Positions 26,997-35,778 of a DNA stretch of 64,000 nucleotides are shown here, piece after piece; within the stretch, counting starts at the first letter, position 1; every line of letters begins with the position of its first letter. The stretch covers positions 255,850 through 319,849 of the forward strand of contig JAOLDG010000001.1 of assembly GCA_028339975.1 (NCBI GenBank). Reading direction: 5' to 3'. This DNA comes from Hyphomicrobiales bacterium (GTDB lineage: Bacteria; Pseudomonadota; Alphaproteobacteria; MED-G09). The notes beneath the pieces are model-generated. The model saw only the letters and a program-made list of their open reading frames with translations. It was not told the origin of the DNA and searched no databases. The position numbers and the translations under genes were made by a program.

Positions 26997-27146
26997 TTAC
27001 TGTTCGTCGTTTTGTTGGTTAGTATCAACATGATATCTTTCACCAAGCCATCTATTTAAATCAACTTGGGAACATCTTTTTGAGCAGAAGGGAAAAAAAT
27101 CTTTTTTTGAGGTATTCTTACATGTTGGGCAGGAGGAATTTTTCAT
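26997..27146 (-). CDS. yacG: DNA gyrase inhibitor / zinc-binding protein YacG
   Basis: 49-residue zinc protein with the family pattern CPTC (residues 6-9), then FPFCSKRCSQVDLNRWL, giving the four zinc ligands Cys6, Cys9, Cys21 and Cys25, and a short acidic tail (DTNQQNDEQ). In E. coli YacG binds GyrB and inhibits gyrase. It is the smallest gene of the conserved block, 13 bases downstream of infA on the same strand. Its length is typical or slightly short for the family. Confidence 0.9.
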   Translation of the reverse strand: MKNSSCPTCKNTSKKDFFPFCSKRCSQVDLNRWLGERYHVDTNQQNDEQ

Positions 27147-27159
27147 TAATAAAACTCTA

Positions 27160-27378
27160 CTATTTATGTCTATAGGTTATTCTTCCTTTAGATAAATCAT
27201 ATGGAGTCATTTCAACCGTAACTTGATCACCAGCAAGAACTCTTATTCTATTTTTTCTCATCTTTCCTGCAGTATGAGCAATTATTTCATGGTCATTTTC
27301 TAATTTAACTTTAAAAGTTGCATTGGGAAGTAGTTCCAAAACAGTACCGGGGAATTCTAATAATTCTTCTTTAGCCAC
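27160..27378 (-). CDS. infA: Translation initiation factor IF-1
   Basis: 72-residue S1-like OB-fold protein, full length and well conserved: [13 protein letters not shown] at the start, then [17 protein letters not shown], then the closing GRITYR. It binds the ribosomal A site during initiation. In many Alphaproteobacteria infA is in a cluster with maf and yacG and near hisD/UPF0262; here maf is absent and yacG follows directly. Confidence 0.97.
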   Translation of the reverse strand: MAKEELLEFPGTVLELLPNATFKVKLENDHEIIAHTAGKMRKNRIRVLAGDQVTVEMTPYDLSKGRITYRHK

Positions 27379-27454
27379 GTAATCTCCATTTGATAAAAAC
27401 TCTTATAACAAACTAAACCAACTTATTAAAGGATTGATTTTTTTTGTTGTATAT

Positions 27455-27922
27455 TCATATGAATAGCGAATACAAAAGAGTGAATAGTCTTCTTGACGTA
27501 TTAAGATCAATCTCAAAGTCATTGCTTAAAATAAAATCAAGATTTTTAGCTCCCTCATTATGAATTTTTCTTCTATTATTTTCAATTTCTTCAAGCTTAT
27601 CTGTTGATCCACTCTTTATTTGTTCATAATAACTTGAACATGCCAAATGATAGCTTTTAATTATTTTTTTTAGCCCACTTATTGATTTGGTTATATTGTA
27701 TTCTTTTTTATTTTTATTTTCTTGAACATCAATTACAAGCTGCCCACTGTTAAGAGATAAATTCATTGTAAATGGGCCAACGAAATTATCTTTCTTTATT
27801 CTAAAAGAATTTTCTGCAATTAAATCATGAATAGCTGCCTCTCTTTCATATTTAATAAAATCAGTAATTTGATCAACTTTGGCTCCGATTATATTAATTT
27901 CTTTAATATAATTATTTTTCAT
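27455..27922 (-). CDS. UPF0262 family protein
   Basis: 155-residue soluble protein of a family restricted essentially to Alphaproteobacteria. Recognisable segments are EREAAIHDLIAENSF, GPFTMNLS and DVQENK near the middle, and a SLxxLxKIIKSYHLACSSYYE-like helix ending with the C-terminal TSRRLFTLLYSL. Its start overlaps the end of hisD by 11 bases, so it is translationally coupled to hisD. Function is unknown. It is a strong taxonomic marker here. Confidence 0.93.
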   Translation of the reverse strand: MKNNYIKEINIIGAKVDQITDFIKYEREAAIHDLIAENSFRIKKDNFVGPFTMNLSLNSGQLVIDVQENKNKKEYNITKSISGLKKIIKSYHLACSSYYEQIKSGSTDKLEEIENNRRKIHNEGAKNLDFILSNDFEIDLNTSRRLFTLLYSLFI

Positions 27923-29207
27923 TCAATCGAACCTTTATTGATTGAGCGTGAGCATCTAATCCTTCACATTCCGCTATTATTTTTGCAGAGGGACCAATAT
28001 TATCCATAGTTTTCTTAGTGCTTTTTATTGTCGATATTCTTTTTATAAAATTATAAACCGAAAGTCCCGATGAATTCCTTGCAGCCCCATTTGTGGGTAA
28101 AACATGGCTTGGGCCCATTATATAATCACCCATGGCCTCAGGAGTCCATTTGCCCATAAATATAACGCCTGCATTAATAATATTATTTTCAATACTTTGA
28201 CAATTTTTAAACATTAAGGATAAATGTTCGGGAGCTATTTCATTAATAATATCAGGAGAGTTTTTTAAGTCCTTAATGACTAGGATTAAACCATTCTTCT
28301 TTAAGCTATTCTTGATAATGTCAGATCGATTTAATTTTCTAATTACTTTTTTGATGCTTTCATTAACGTCTCTCGCAAATATTTCATTATCTGTAATAAG
28401 AATAGCTTGAGCAGACTCATCATGCTCAGCTTGTGCCAACATGTCGTAAGCGACCCAATCTGGATTATTATTTTTGTCTGCTACAATTAATATTTCACTG
28501 GGTCCTGCCATCATATCAATATTTACATCACCAAGAACTTGTTTTTTAGCTTCAGCAACCCACTGATTTCCTGGGCCAACAATAATATCAACTGGTTTAA
28601 TTGTTTCAGTCCCATACGTAAGGGATCCAATTGCCTGTGCTCCACCAACTCTATATATATCTTTTATACCGCATACTTCCGCAGCAGCTAAGATTAGTGG
28701 ATTAATTTTTCCAGAAGGCGAAGGAACGGTCATTGTTATATTTTTTACACCAGCAACCTTAGCAGGTATTGCACTCATTAAAACTGAACTTGGGTAGGAT
28801 GCCTTTCCTCCAGGAACATAGATCCCAGCGCTTTCAAGAGGAATCCATCTTGTTTTAATCTTCATACCATCATTATCTGAATAATTTATGTTTTTTGGCA
28901 TTTGGTATTTATGAAACTTTTCTATTCTTTTTGCCGCTAGCCTAAGTGCCTTTAGACTTTCCTTTGAACAGTTTAATTTGGCATTTTTAATTTCACTAGA
29001 TTTTAATTTTAATTCTTTTTTAGGATTAGAAACATTATCAAATTTTTTAGCATACTTAAAAAGAGCTATATCCTTTTTCGTTTTGATATCGTTAAGGATC
29101 TTCGATACTGATAATTTAATTTCTTTAGAATCCATTCGTTTAAATTGAATAATCTTTTTTAAAGATGCATCAAATTTCAAATCGTTATATTTAATGATTT
29201 TTATCAT
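27912..29207 (-). CDS. hisD: Histidinol dehydrogenase
   Basis: Last two oxidation steps of histidine synthesis (histidinol to histidine, NAD-dependent, zinc). 431 residues, normal length. The glycine-rich PVDIIVGPGNQWVAEAK block, MMAGPSEIL, and AEHDESAQAIL (zinc/catalytic His) are present. EIAPEHLSLM holds the general-base Glu-His pair. It lies two bases after the DUF2948 gene and overlaps UPF0262 downstream. Confidence 0.97.
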   Translation of the reverse strand: MIKIIKYNDLKFDASLKKIIQFKRMDSKEIKLSVSKILNDIKTKKDIALFKYAKKFDNVSNPKKELKLKSSEIKNAKLNCSKESLKALRLAAKRIEKFHKYQMPKNINYSDNDGMKIKTRWIPLESAGIYVPGGKASYPSSVLMSAIPAKVAGVKNITMTVPSPSGKINPLILAAAEVCGIKDIYRVGGAQAIGSLTYGTETIKPVDIIVGPGNQWVAEAKKQVLGDVNIDMMAGPSEILIVADKNNNPDWVAYDMLAQAEHDESAQAILITDNEIFARDVNESIKKVIRKLNRSDIIKNSLKKNGLILVIKDLKNSPDIINEIAPEHLSLMFKNCQSIENNIINAGVIFMGKWTPEAMGDYIMGPSHVLPTNGAARNSSGLSVYNFIKRISTIKSTKKTMDNIGPSAKIIAECEGLDAHAQSIKVRLNEK

Positions 29208-29209
29208 TC

Positions 29210-29632
29210 TTAGTCCTTACCATGAATCGGCTTATTTGGTATTACCCAAGATTCACCTATGTCAGTTAAAAAAGCTTCTATATTTTCTACATTAAAGGTT
29301 AATGATTTGTTATCAGCAAATTCTAAAAAAATAGAACCACTTGGCTTACTTTTAGTAACAAACTTTATTGTGAGTAATACTAAAATATCCTTACTTGATC
29401 CAAGATCTATTCCAAGGAATTTAATAGAATCCACATAATCAAAATGAAGAGCTGACCGTATTCTTGAGGATTTACTCTCTTCATGGCGATATCGGTTCAT
29501 AAGGAATGCAAGTCTCTTTGAATTCTTATCATAACCAATGTCATCAGCCTTAATAATCGAATCTTGAGTTAGTGAAGATAGAATAGTTAGTTGCTCTTGA
29601 TCTAATGCGATTAATTTTAGTCCTTTATTCAT
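29210..29632 (-). CDS. DUF2948 family protein
   Basis: 140 residues, soluble, beginning with LKLIALDQEQLTILSSLTQD and containing RRYxxE-like and SALHFDYVDSIKFLGID segments. This matches the DUF2948 family, known from Alphaproteobacteria between murA and hisD. Function is unknown. One base separates it from murA upstream and two bases from hisD downstream. Confidence 0.88.
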   Translation of the reverse strand: MNKGLKLIALDQEQLTILSSLTQDSIIKADDIGYDKNSKRLAFLMNRYRHEESKSSRIRSALHFDYVDSIKFLGIDLGSSKDILVLLTIKFVTKSKPSGSIFLEFADNKSLTFNVENIEAFLTDIGESWVIPNKPIHGKD

Positions 29633-29633
29633 T

Positions 29634-30908
29634 TTAATCTCTTTTTCTTTCTATTTTTGCGCCACAAGATTTTAATTTATTTTCTATTTTATCAAAACCT
29701 CGGTCCAAATGATATATTCTTCTTATTGATGATTTCCCTTTAGCCGATAAAGCGGCAATAATCAAAGAAGCTGAAGCCCTTAAATCTGTAGCCATAACAG
29801 GTGCAGAATTAAACTCTTTAATACCTTCTACGATAGCTGTATCTGCCTTGAGCTTAATTTTAGCACCAAACCTTGCAAGCTCTTGGACATGCATAAATCG
29901 ATTTTCAAATATATTTTCTTTTATTGTACTTCTTCCATTTCCTAGAGCCATTAATGCCATAAATTGCGCTTGAAGATCAGTTGGAAAGCCAGGGTATGGT
30001 GCTGTAGATATATCAATAGGTACAATTATTTTATTATCCTTTTTTATATTTAACCGGTTGCCATCCGATGATATCTTTGTTCCAGATTGCTCTAATAAAT
30101 TAGTTAGTAAATTAATTTCGTTTGGATTTACTCCCTTTAAGGATATGCTTCCTCCTGTTGCTGATACCGCTATAGCAAACGTACCTGCTTCAATTCTGTC
30201 TGGTGGTATGGAAACTTTTGTTCCATTTAGATTCGCGACACCATCAACTATTATAATATCACTTCCATGCCCTTTGATTTTTGCTCCCATTTTAATTAGC
30301 ATTTCAGCTAATGCTATAACTTCAGGCTCCTTTGCGGCATTTTTAATTATTGATCTTCCGTCTGCTAATGATGACATCATTAAAAAAAAATGAGTAACAC
30401 CTACTGAAGGAAAGTCTAAAGAAAAGTCTAGAGGTTTTAAACGGCTTTTGATGGATGCAAAAACATATCCTTCTTTAAGATCTAATGTTGCTCCCATCTT
30501 TTTTAAAATGGATAAATAAAAATCAATTGGCCTTGTTCCAATTGCGCATCCTCCGGGCAATGAAACCTTGGCTTCTCCATGTCTAGCTATAAGAGGTGCC
30601 AATACCCAAAAACTCGCTCGCATTTTTCTGACCAGGTTATAGGATGCCTCTGTATTTAGGATTTCTTTAGTTGTGCAAGTTATTTTGTTTTTTAAGTCTG
30701 ATGATTGATCGAATTGAATCTCTGCCCCCAAGGACTTCATTAACTCAACTAATATTAAAACATCAGAAAGGTTTGGAATGTTATCTAGCTCAACTTTTTC
30801 TTTAGTCAATAAAGATGCTATCATCATTGGTAGTGATGCATTTTTTGAGCCAGAAATTTGAATCTCACCCTCAAGAGGGGAGCCGCCAATAATTTCAATT
30901 AAATCCAT
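29634..30908 (-). CDS. murA: UDP-N-acetylglucosamine 1-carboxyvinyltransferase
   Basis: First committed step of peptidoglycan synthesis: adds enolpyruvate from PEP to UDP-GlcNAc. 424 residues, full length. The substrate-binding Lys22-Asn23 is in GSKNASLP, and the fosfomycin-reactive Cys121 is in PGGCAIGTRPID. The C-terminal DLRASASLIIAAL is typical. Its ATG shares bases with the stop codon of the upstream 40-residue protein (TAATG), showing coupled translation. Confidence 0.97.
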   Translation of the reverse strand: MDLIEIIGGSPLEGEIQISGSKNASLPMMIASLLTKEKVELDNIPNLSDVLILVELMKSLGAEIQFDQSSDLKNKITCTTKEILNTEASYNLVRKMRASFWVLAPLIARHGEAKVSLPGGCAIGTRPIDFYLSILKKMGATLDLKEGYVFASIKSRLKPLDFSLDFPSVGVTHFFLMMSSLADGRSIIKNAAKEPEVIALAEMLIKMGAKIKGHGSDIIIVDGVANLNGTKVSIPPDRIEAGTFAIAVSATGGSISLKGVNPNEINLLTNLLEQSGTKISSDGNRLNIKKDNKIIVPIDISTAPYPGFPTDLQAQFMALMALGNGRSTIKENIFENRFMHVQELARFGAKIKLKADTAIVEGIKEFNSAPVMATDLRASASLIIAALSAKGKSSIRRIYHLDRGFDKIENKLKSCGAKIERKRD

Positions 30909-31030
30909 TACTTCTCTTCTTTATCATTTAAGATTTTTTTCTTAACTTGAGTTTTTCTTCTTCTAAGATTTTTACGCAGTGCATCGTATAATTTTTCTTC
31001 TTTGCTTTTATTTTTTGAATTTTCTTTCAT
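30908..31030 (-). CDS. Small basic protein upstream of murA
   Basis: 40 residues, very basic: MKENSKNKSKEEKLYDALRK, then NLRRRKTQVKKKILN. The DALRKNLRRRK core resembles tiny proteins found before murA in many Alphaproteobacteria, usually left as hypothetical. Its stop TAA overlaps the murA ATG (TAATG). No function is known. Confidence 0.75.
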   Translation of the reverse strand: MKENSKNKSKEEKLYDALRKNLRRRKTQVKKKILNDKEEK

Positions 31031-31107
31031 AATTTTATGTTTATTAAATATACTCTAAATAATTAATCGTTGACATCAATTCTTGTTTAGTTGATTTAAC
31101 TGACTAA

Positions 31108-31182
31108 GCCCACGTAGCTCAGTGGTAGAGCACTCCATTGGTAATGGAGAGGTCAAGAGTTCGATTCTCCTCGTGGGCACCA
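31108..31182 (+). tRNA. tRNA-Thr (GGT)
   Basis: Cloverleaf with an encoded CCA. The acceptor stem GCCCACG pairs with CGTGGGC, the D-arm is GCTC/GAGC, the anticodon arm is CTCCA-TTGGTAA-TGGAG (anticodon GGT), and the discriminator is A. Confidence 0.96.
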
Positions 31183-31533
31183 CAATTAAATACTTTTTAA
31201 TATCAAGCTTATAAAGTTTTTTTAAATAAAAATATAATTTATTTATAAGGTTTTTATTTTTTACAATAATTTTCATCTTCTCTTTCTGTTAATTATAGAA
31301 TCACTAGTAAACGCTTCTGCCAAATTCGATTTTCTAAAATAAGGCAAAATTATATACTAAATTATTAACTATAATGACTGTTATAATGGTCTATAGGATA
31401 AAAAATTCTCAATTATGTCATAAATGTGTCAAAAAAAAGGAAACTTTAGTTGACAAATGAATCATAAAACTATGGAATCGTTGTCAGTGAGTTTATTTAA
31501 ATAATTCACATAACATGCAAGGGAGGAAATCGC
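31183..31533. other. Intergenic region with the promoter of the small membrane protein
   Basis: About 350 AT-rich bases between tRNA-Thr and the small membrane protein. Apart from the promoter candidate at 31450-31476 and a TATAAT-containing stretch near 31370-31395, nothing is recognised. No coding remnant was found. Confidence 0.4.
31450..31476 (+). promoter_or_regulatory. Candidate sigma-70 promoter
   Basis: TTGACA at 31450-31455 and TATGGA at 31471-31476 with a 15-base spacer (short of the ideal 17), about 60 bases before the small membrane protein. The -35 is a consensus match; the -10 is weak. Confidence 0.4.
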
Positions 31534-31755
31534 ATGCTTAATACTGCAAAAAACTTTCTAAGTGAAGTAGTATCACTAGGTCTTTTACTAATTGCTGTAG
31601 GAATTGTTCTACAAGTAATCTTTGGTTCAGCTGTTCCATTTGTTGGCGGTGACATTGTTGCTAATCTAACAGGTTTAATTGGAACTCTAGGAGATGGTGG
31701 CCTTGTTGGTTTAATTTCAATTGGAATTATTCTATACCTAATTCAAAAAGCTTAA
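31534..31755 (+). CDS. Small two-helix membrane protein, stand-alone
   Basis: 73 residues. Two hydrophobic helices (SLGLLLIAVGIVLQVIFG and GLVGLISIGIILYLI) are joined by a Gly-rich loop with DIVANLTGLIGTLGDGG. It resembles tiny Gly-rich membrane proteins seen in pelagic bacteria, but no function is known. AAGGGAGG lies about seven bases before the ATG, close to the anti-SD complement. A GNRA-loop terminator follows directly, so the gene is monocistronic with strong expression signals. It contains no Cys and only one acidic patch. Confidence 0.8.
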   Translation: MLNTAKNFLSEVVSLGLLLIAVGIVLQVIFGSAVPFVGGDIVANLTGLIGTLGDGGLVGLISIGIILYLIQKA

Positions 31756-31780
31756 TTAAATTAAGCATAAGAAAAATTAA

Positions 31781-31807
31781 GGGGTGTCGCAAGGCATCCC
31801 TTTTTTT
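31781..31807 (+). terminator. Rho-independent terminator with GCAA tetraloop
   Basis: GGGGTGTC - GCAA - GGCATCCC forms an eight-pair stem with two G:U pairs and a stable GNRA loop, followed by seven T. Confidence 0.92.
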
Positions 31808-31863
31808 ATACAAAATTTAAACTTTTTAACTATAGTTATTAATAATTTTTAAAAGGATATAAA

Positions 31864-32256
31864 ATGTCTAAGTCTGGAAATTGTTTATGCGGCGATGTTA
31901 GCTTTACTTATGATTCTGATCCCAGAATGTTTTTGATTTGTCATTGTACAGATTGCCAAAAATCCACAGGAAGTCCTTTGGCTTCGATTATTATAGTACC
32001 TGAAGATGAATTTAAGATTAGTGGTTCAACTGGGAGCTATGAGTGTGAGGCTAAAGTAACACGTTCATTTTGTAAAAAATGTGGATCACAGATTTTTAGT
32101 AGAATAGAAAGTGCGCCTGGTGTTGTTGCAATTAAGACTGGTGTTCTAGATGAGCAACCCTCTATTGAACCTAATCTTGTATGCTGGACAAAGAGTAAGC
32201 CTGATTGGCTCGACATAAGGCATCCTGAGAATGCTTTTGAGAAGAATCCAGGCTAG
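31864..32256 (+). CDS. GFA/CENP-V family zinc protein
   Basis: 130-residue protein of the glutathione-dependent formaldehyde-activating (GFA) superfamily. Zinc ligands are arranged as NCLCGDVSF (Cys7, Cys9), CHCTDCQKSTG (Cys26, Cys28, Cys31) and FCKKCGSQIF (a later pair near residue 74). Despite the name, most members are not proved to act on S-hydroxymethyl-glutathione. It is a lone gene between the terminator at 31781 and the PhoX-like gene. Confidence 0.9.
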   Translation: MSKSGNCLCGDVSFTYDSDPRMFLICHCTDCQKSTGSPLASIIIVPEDEFKISGSTGSYECEAKVTRSFCKKCGSQIFSRIESAPGVVAIKTGVLDEQPSIEPNLVCWTKSKPDWLDIRHPENAFEKNPG

Positions 32257-32336
32257 CTGACATTCTGCCACACAGCCCGTAACATTATTATATAGTATGG
32301 TTTTACGAATTGTTTTAATAAATAAAAGTTGTGAAG

Positions 32337-33605
32337 ATGGTAAATAAAAATAGACGTCAATTTTTAAAAGATTTTGGTACTGGATTGCTAACGCTTTCAG
32401 TAAGTCCATATATTATTGGAGTTAATAAGCAGGCTCATGCAAGCTCTGCTAATAGCTTTAACAAGCATAATTTTTTTAATCCTAGTTTAATTGGTTGGGA
32501 CGATGTAAGTCCTTTGAAAGAATCAGATGTGAGTGGTGTGCTTGTTCCTGAGGGATTGAAGTGTACTTTAATAGCTAAATCTGGTGAAAAAGTTCATGGT
32601 GATCATGTTTGGCATGGATCTCCTGATGGTGCATCAGTATTTCCAACAAAAGATAATGGATGGATCTATGTTAGTAATAGTGAGTTAGGGGGCTCTAAAG
32701 GTGGGGCTGGTGCTATTAAATTTAATCAAAATGGGCAAATAGAAGATTCTTATTCAATTTTAGAAAACTCTAATAGAAATTGTTCTGGAGGATCTACTCC
32801 TTGGGGCACTTGGCTATCTTGTGAGGAGCATGATAAGGGAATTGTTTGGGAGACCTCACCTTTTAGGGATGATAATAGATTTCCTAAGAAAAGAAAAATT
32901 TTAGGAGCTTTCCGGCATGAGGGTGCTGCGGTTGATCCATATAATAATTATATCTATATGACGCATGATGATATGGCTGGATTCTTTTATCGATTTATTC
33001 CGGGCGGAGAGGTTTATACAGATGCATTTTATGATAAGGGTGAGCTTCAGGCTGCAAAAGTTAATAAGAATGGCTCCATAGTATGGTTAAAAGTACCTGA
33101 TCCATTCGTAAAATATGAATCAATTATCGAACAACTACCGGAAGCAACGCCTTTTGAAAGGGGTGAAGGTATTGCGTATTTTGATGGTAAAATTTTCTTC
33201 ACTACTACAAATGATCATAGGGTATGGTTATTTGATCCGGTGAAAAATAAACTTTCTATCTTTTATGATGGCAAAGAGAACTTTGGGATAAAAAACCCTT
33301 TTAGTTGGATAAAAAATTGGCGTGAAGAAAATCAAGACAAACCACTTCGTAGCCCAGACCAAATAACGGTTAGTAATGGAGGTTATCCGCTTGTTGCTGA
33401 GGATGGAGATAATATGGAGTTATGTTTCTTAGATCATAACGGATTTGCAAAACCTTTGGTTCGTATAGAGGGGCATTGGTTATCAGAAATTACTGGACCA
33501 GCATTTTCACCTGATGGTTCTCGACTATACTTTTCATCTCAAAGAGGAAAATCAGGATCACGTTCTACTGGAGGAATGACCTTCGAAATAACTAGAGTGC
33601 TCTAG
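32337..33605 (+). CDS. PhoX-like (DUF839) exported protein
   Basis: About 422 residues. A twin-arginine signal (NRRQFLKDFGTGLLTLS) precedes a PhoX/DUF839 beta-propeller-like domain with GDHVWHGSPDGASVFP and CEEHDKG. PhoX is a calcium/iron-dependent alkaline phosphatase exported by Tat, but DUF839 has many uncharacterised members, and this one is shorter (~420 versus ~550-700 for PhoX), so phosphatase activity is uncertain. A GTG at 32331 is a rival start, two codons upstream. It ends one base from the convergent GST gene. Confidence 0.8.
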   Translation: MVNKNRRQFLKDFGTGLLTLSVSPYIIGVNKQAHASSANSFNKHNFFNPSLIGWDDVSPLKESDVSGVLVPEGLKCTLIAKSGEKVHGDHVWHGSPDGASVFPTKDNGWIYVSNSELGGSKGGAGAIKFNQNGQIEDSYSILENSNRNCSGGSTPWGTWLSCEEHDKGIVWETSPFRDDNRFPKKRKILGAFRHEGAAVDPYNNYIYMTHDDMAGFFYRFIPGGEVYTDAFYDKGELQAAKVNKNGSIVWLKVPDPFVKYESIIEQLPEATPFERGEGIAYFDGKIFFTTTNDHRVWLFDPVKNKLSIFYDGKENFGIKNPFSWIKNWREENQDKPLRSPDQITVSNGGYPLVAEDGDNMELCFLDHNGFAKPLVRIEGHWLSEITGPAFSPDGSRLYFSSQRGKSGSRSTGGMTFEITRVL

Positions 33606-33606
33606 T

Positions 33607-34293
33607 TTATTCTTGTAATATTTTTTTTGCATTCTTTTCAAATTCTTTTATTTTTTTAGAATCCTCATCACTGGGAAGCTCTAAAGCTCTAGGTACCTCA
33701 ATACCTTTTTTGAAGCTAGGTCTAGCATTCATCTCTTCCATCCAGCGCCTTAGGTTTGGTAAATCATCGATCGCAACTCCAGACCACTCATGAATTCTTA
33801 TCCATGACCAGTTTGCAATATCTGCTATAGAAAAGTCCTTAGCTAAATAGTGATTTTTTTCAAGGTGCCTATCAATAACAGTAAATAATCTCTTACTTTC
33901 ATTTTGGTAACGATCAATCACGGATTGTATCTTTTCTGGAAAGTACCGATAAAATACATTGGCTTGCCCCATCATTGGTCCTATTCCGCCCATCTGAAAC
34001 ATTAGCCATTGCAATACCTCTGATCTACCGGCTGGATCAGAGGGAAGAAGTTTAGATTCCTTTTCTGCTAGATAAATCATAATTGCACCAGATTCAAAAA
34101 TAGCTAGATTATTTTCATTACGGTCAATTATTGCAGGGATTCTTCCGTTTGGATTAATTTTTAAAAAAGATTTTTTCTTTTGATCTCCTTTAATTAAGTC
34201 AATCTCTTTAACTTTATATGGAATTGATAGCTCTTCCAGGGTTATTGAAACCTTCCAGCCATTAGGAGTAGATGCAGTATAAAGATCAATCAT
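33607..34293 (-). CDS. Glutathione S-transferase (YfcG/nu-like)
   Basis: 228 residues. The thioredoxin-like N-domain begins [20 protein letters not shown] with Asn11 as the likely glutathione-thiol stabilising residue. NPNGRIPAI and [11 protein letters not shown] follow, then an all-helical C-terminal domain. It matches the YfcG/YghU type, which have glutathione-disulfide reductase or transferase activity. It is alone, divergent from the transporter at 34408. Confidence 0.9.
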   Translation of the reverse strand: MIDLYTASTPNGWKVSITLEELSIPYKVKEIDLIKGDQKKKSFLKINPNGRIPAIIDRNENNLAIFESGAIMIYLAEKESKLLPSDPAGRSEVLQWLMFQMGGIGPMMGQANVFYRYFPEKIQSVIDRYQNESKRLFTVIDRHLEKNHYLAKDFSIADIANWSWIRIHEWSGVAIDDLPNLRRWMEEMNARPSFKKGIEVPRALELPSDEDSKKIKEFEKNAKKILQE

Positions 34294-34407
34294 AATGTTG
34301 TCCTATTAATTTAAAGTTTATGAACTTCAAAGATTATATCTAAATATCGTTTAATCAACATAATATAATCATTGACGCAAAGAAAATCGCTTGTAAGGTT
34401 TGATGAT

Positions 34408-35748
34408 ATGAAAAAACTATCATCTCTTATTTTAGTAGCTTACGGAGGGCTAGCAATACCCTTAGCCGCACTTGGCTTACCTCTGATTGTTTACCTCCCA
34501 CCTTTTTATGCTGGACCAATTGGTTTAGGGGTTGGAACGGTAGGTCTAATTTTTATGATAGCAAGATTTTGGGATATTTTTACAGATCCTATAATGGGTA
34601 TGATTGTGGATCGTTACCCAAGTCGGTGGGGCAAAAGAAAACACTGGATAGCTATCGGTGTTCCAGTTCTTCTAATAGCTTCTTGGTATATTTTTTTTCC
34701 AGGCGGTAATCAACCTCCAATTTATTTAGCATTCTGGCTTTTTATTTTATATTTGGCTTTTACTTTTGTTGGCTTAACCCAGCAGGCATGGGGTGTCGAT
34801 ATTTCTAAAAGTTATAATGATCGATCAAAAGTCTATGGCTGGAGAGAAATGGGCTCAATTTTTGGAATGATGTCAGTTTTAGCTTTGCCTGCAATTCTAG
34901 AAAGTTCTGGTGCTAGCTTTACAGAAATGGTTGGAGGAATGGGTTATTTTTTTATGATCGCACTTCCTGTTACAGCATTATTTGGCTTATTAATTATCCC
35001 TGATGATAAAAAATCTAAAGGTACAAGCTTTCCAAGATTGTCAGAAATACCCTTACTTTTAAAAGGCAACAGACCACTTCAAAGAACTCTGATGATAGAA
35101 TTTCTTTGTAGTAGTGCCTCTTCAATATCTGGAGCTACATATATTTACTTAGCAAGATATGTCTTTGATATGGGGGATATTTCTAGTCGAATACTATTCC
35201 TGTATTTTTTTGCTGGATTATTAATTATGCCCTTTTGGATGAAGCTATCTTATTTTATTGGAAAATCTAAAACACTATTGATATCCACCTTACTGTGCTC
35301 TCTAACTTTATCTGTTTATATTTTTATTGATACGAAAGATGCTTTACCAATACTCATTATTCTAACAATACTTTATGGGATTGGTTATGGCGCACCTTTT
35401 ACACTCACTCGAGCCTTAATGGCTGATATAGTGGATGCTGATGAACTAAGAAGTGAAAAAAAACGTCCAGGGCTATTCTATTCAATATTAACAACTTTTT
35501 CTAAAGTAGGCGCTGCTATTGCGGTTGGCGCTGTTTATACATATTTAGAGTGGAGTGGCTTTAGGCCTGGTGAGGTTGCAACTGAAGAAGTTAAGGGTAT
35601 TATATTATTTGTATTCGCTGTATTGCCGATGGTTTTATATTTTAGTGCTTCTTTATTATGTATTGGTTATGAATTGACCTCCACAGAACATAAAAAAATC
35701 CAAATAGAGCTTGAACAAAAAAGAGATATAAATAGTAAGTTAGAATAA
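34408..35748 (+). CDS. MFS transporter, GPH/MFS_2 type
   Basis: 446 residues, 12 predicted membrane segments. WDIFTDPIMGMIVDRYPSRWGKRK carries the GPH signature between segments 2 and 3. An open frame extends upstream to a TTG at 34372, but AAGG about nine bases before the ATG at 34408 favours the shorter form. It is followed at 31 bases by a CoA-transferase and an esterase, suggesting import of an ester or acid that is then activated and degraded. Confidence 0.88.
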   Translation: MKKLSSLILVAYGGLAIPLAALGLPLIVYLPPFYAGPIGLGVGTVGLIFMIARFWDIFTDPIMGMIVDRYPSRWGKRKHWIAIGVPVLLIASWYIFFPGGNQPPIYLAFWLFILYLAFTFVGLTQQAWGVDISKSYNDRSKVYGWREMGSIFGMMSVLALPAILESSGASFTEMVGGMGYFFMIALPVTALFGLLIIPDDKKSKGTSFPRLSEIPLLLKGNRPLQRTLMIEFLCSSASSISGATYIYLARYVFDMGDISSRILFLYFFAGLLIMPFWMKLSYFIGKSKTLLISTLLCSLTLSVYIFIDTKDALPILIILTILYGIGYGAPFTLTRALMADIVDADELRSEKKRPGLFYSILTTFSKVGAAIAVGAVYTYLEWSGFRPGEVATEEVKGIILFVFAVLPMVLYFSASLLCIGYELTSTEHKKIQIELEQKRDINSKLE

Positions 35749-35778
35749 TAAAAATATAAATTTTAAGAGGGGATTAAA

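Noticed and set aside
31076..31276. Minus-strand open frame across tRNA-Thr
   Set aside because: It is antisense to a clear tRNA and is a common spurious call at tRNAs.
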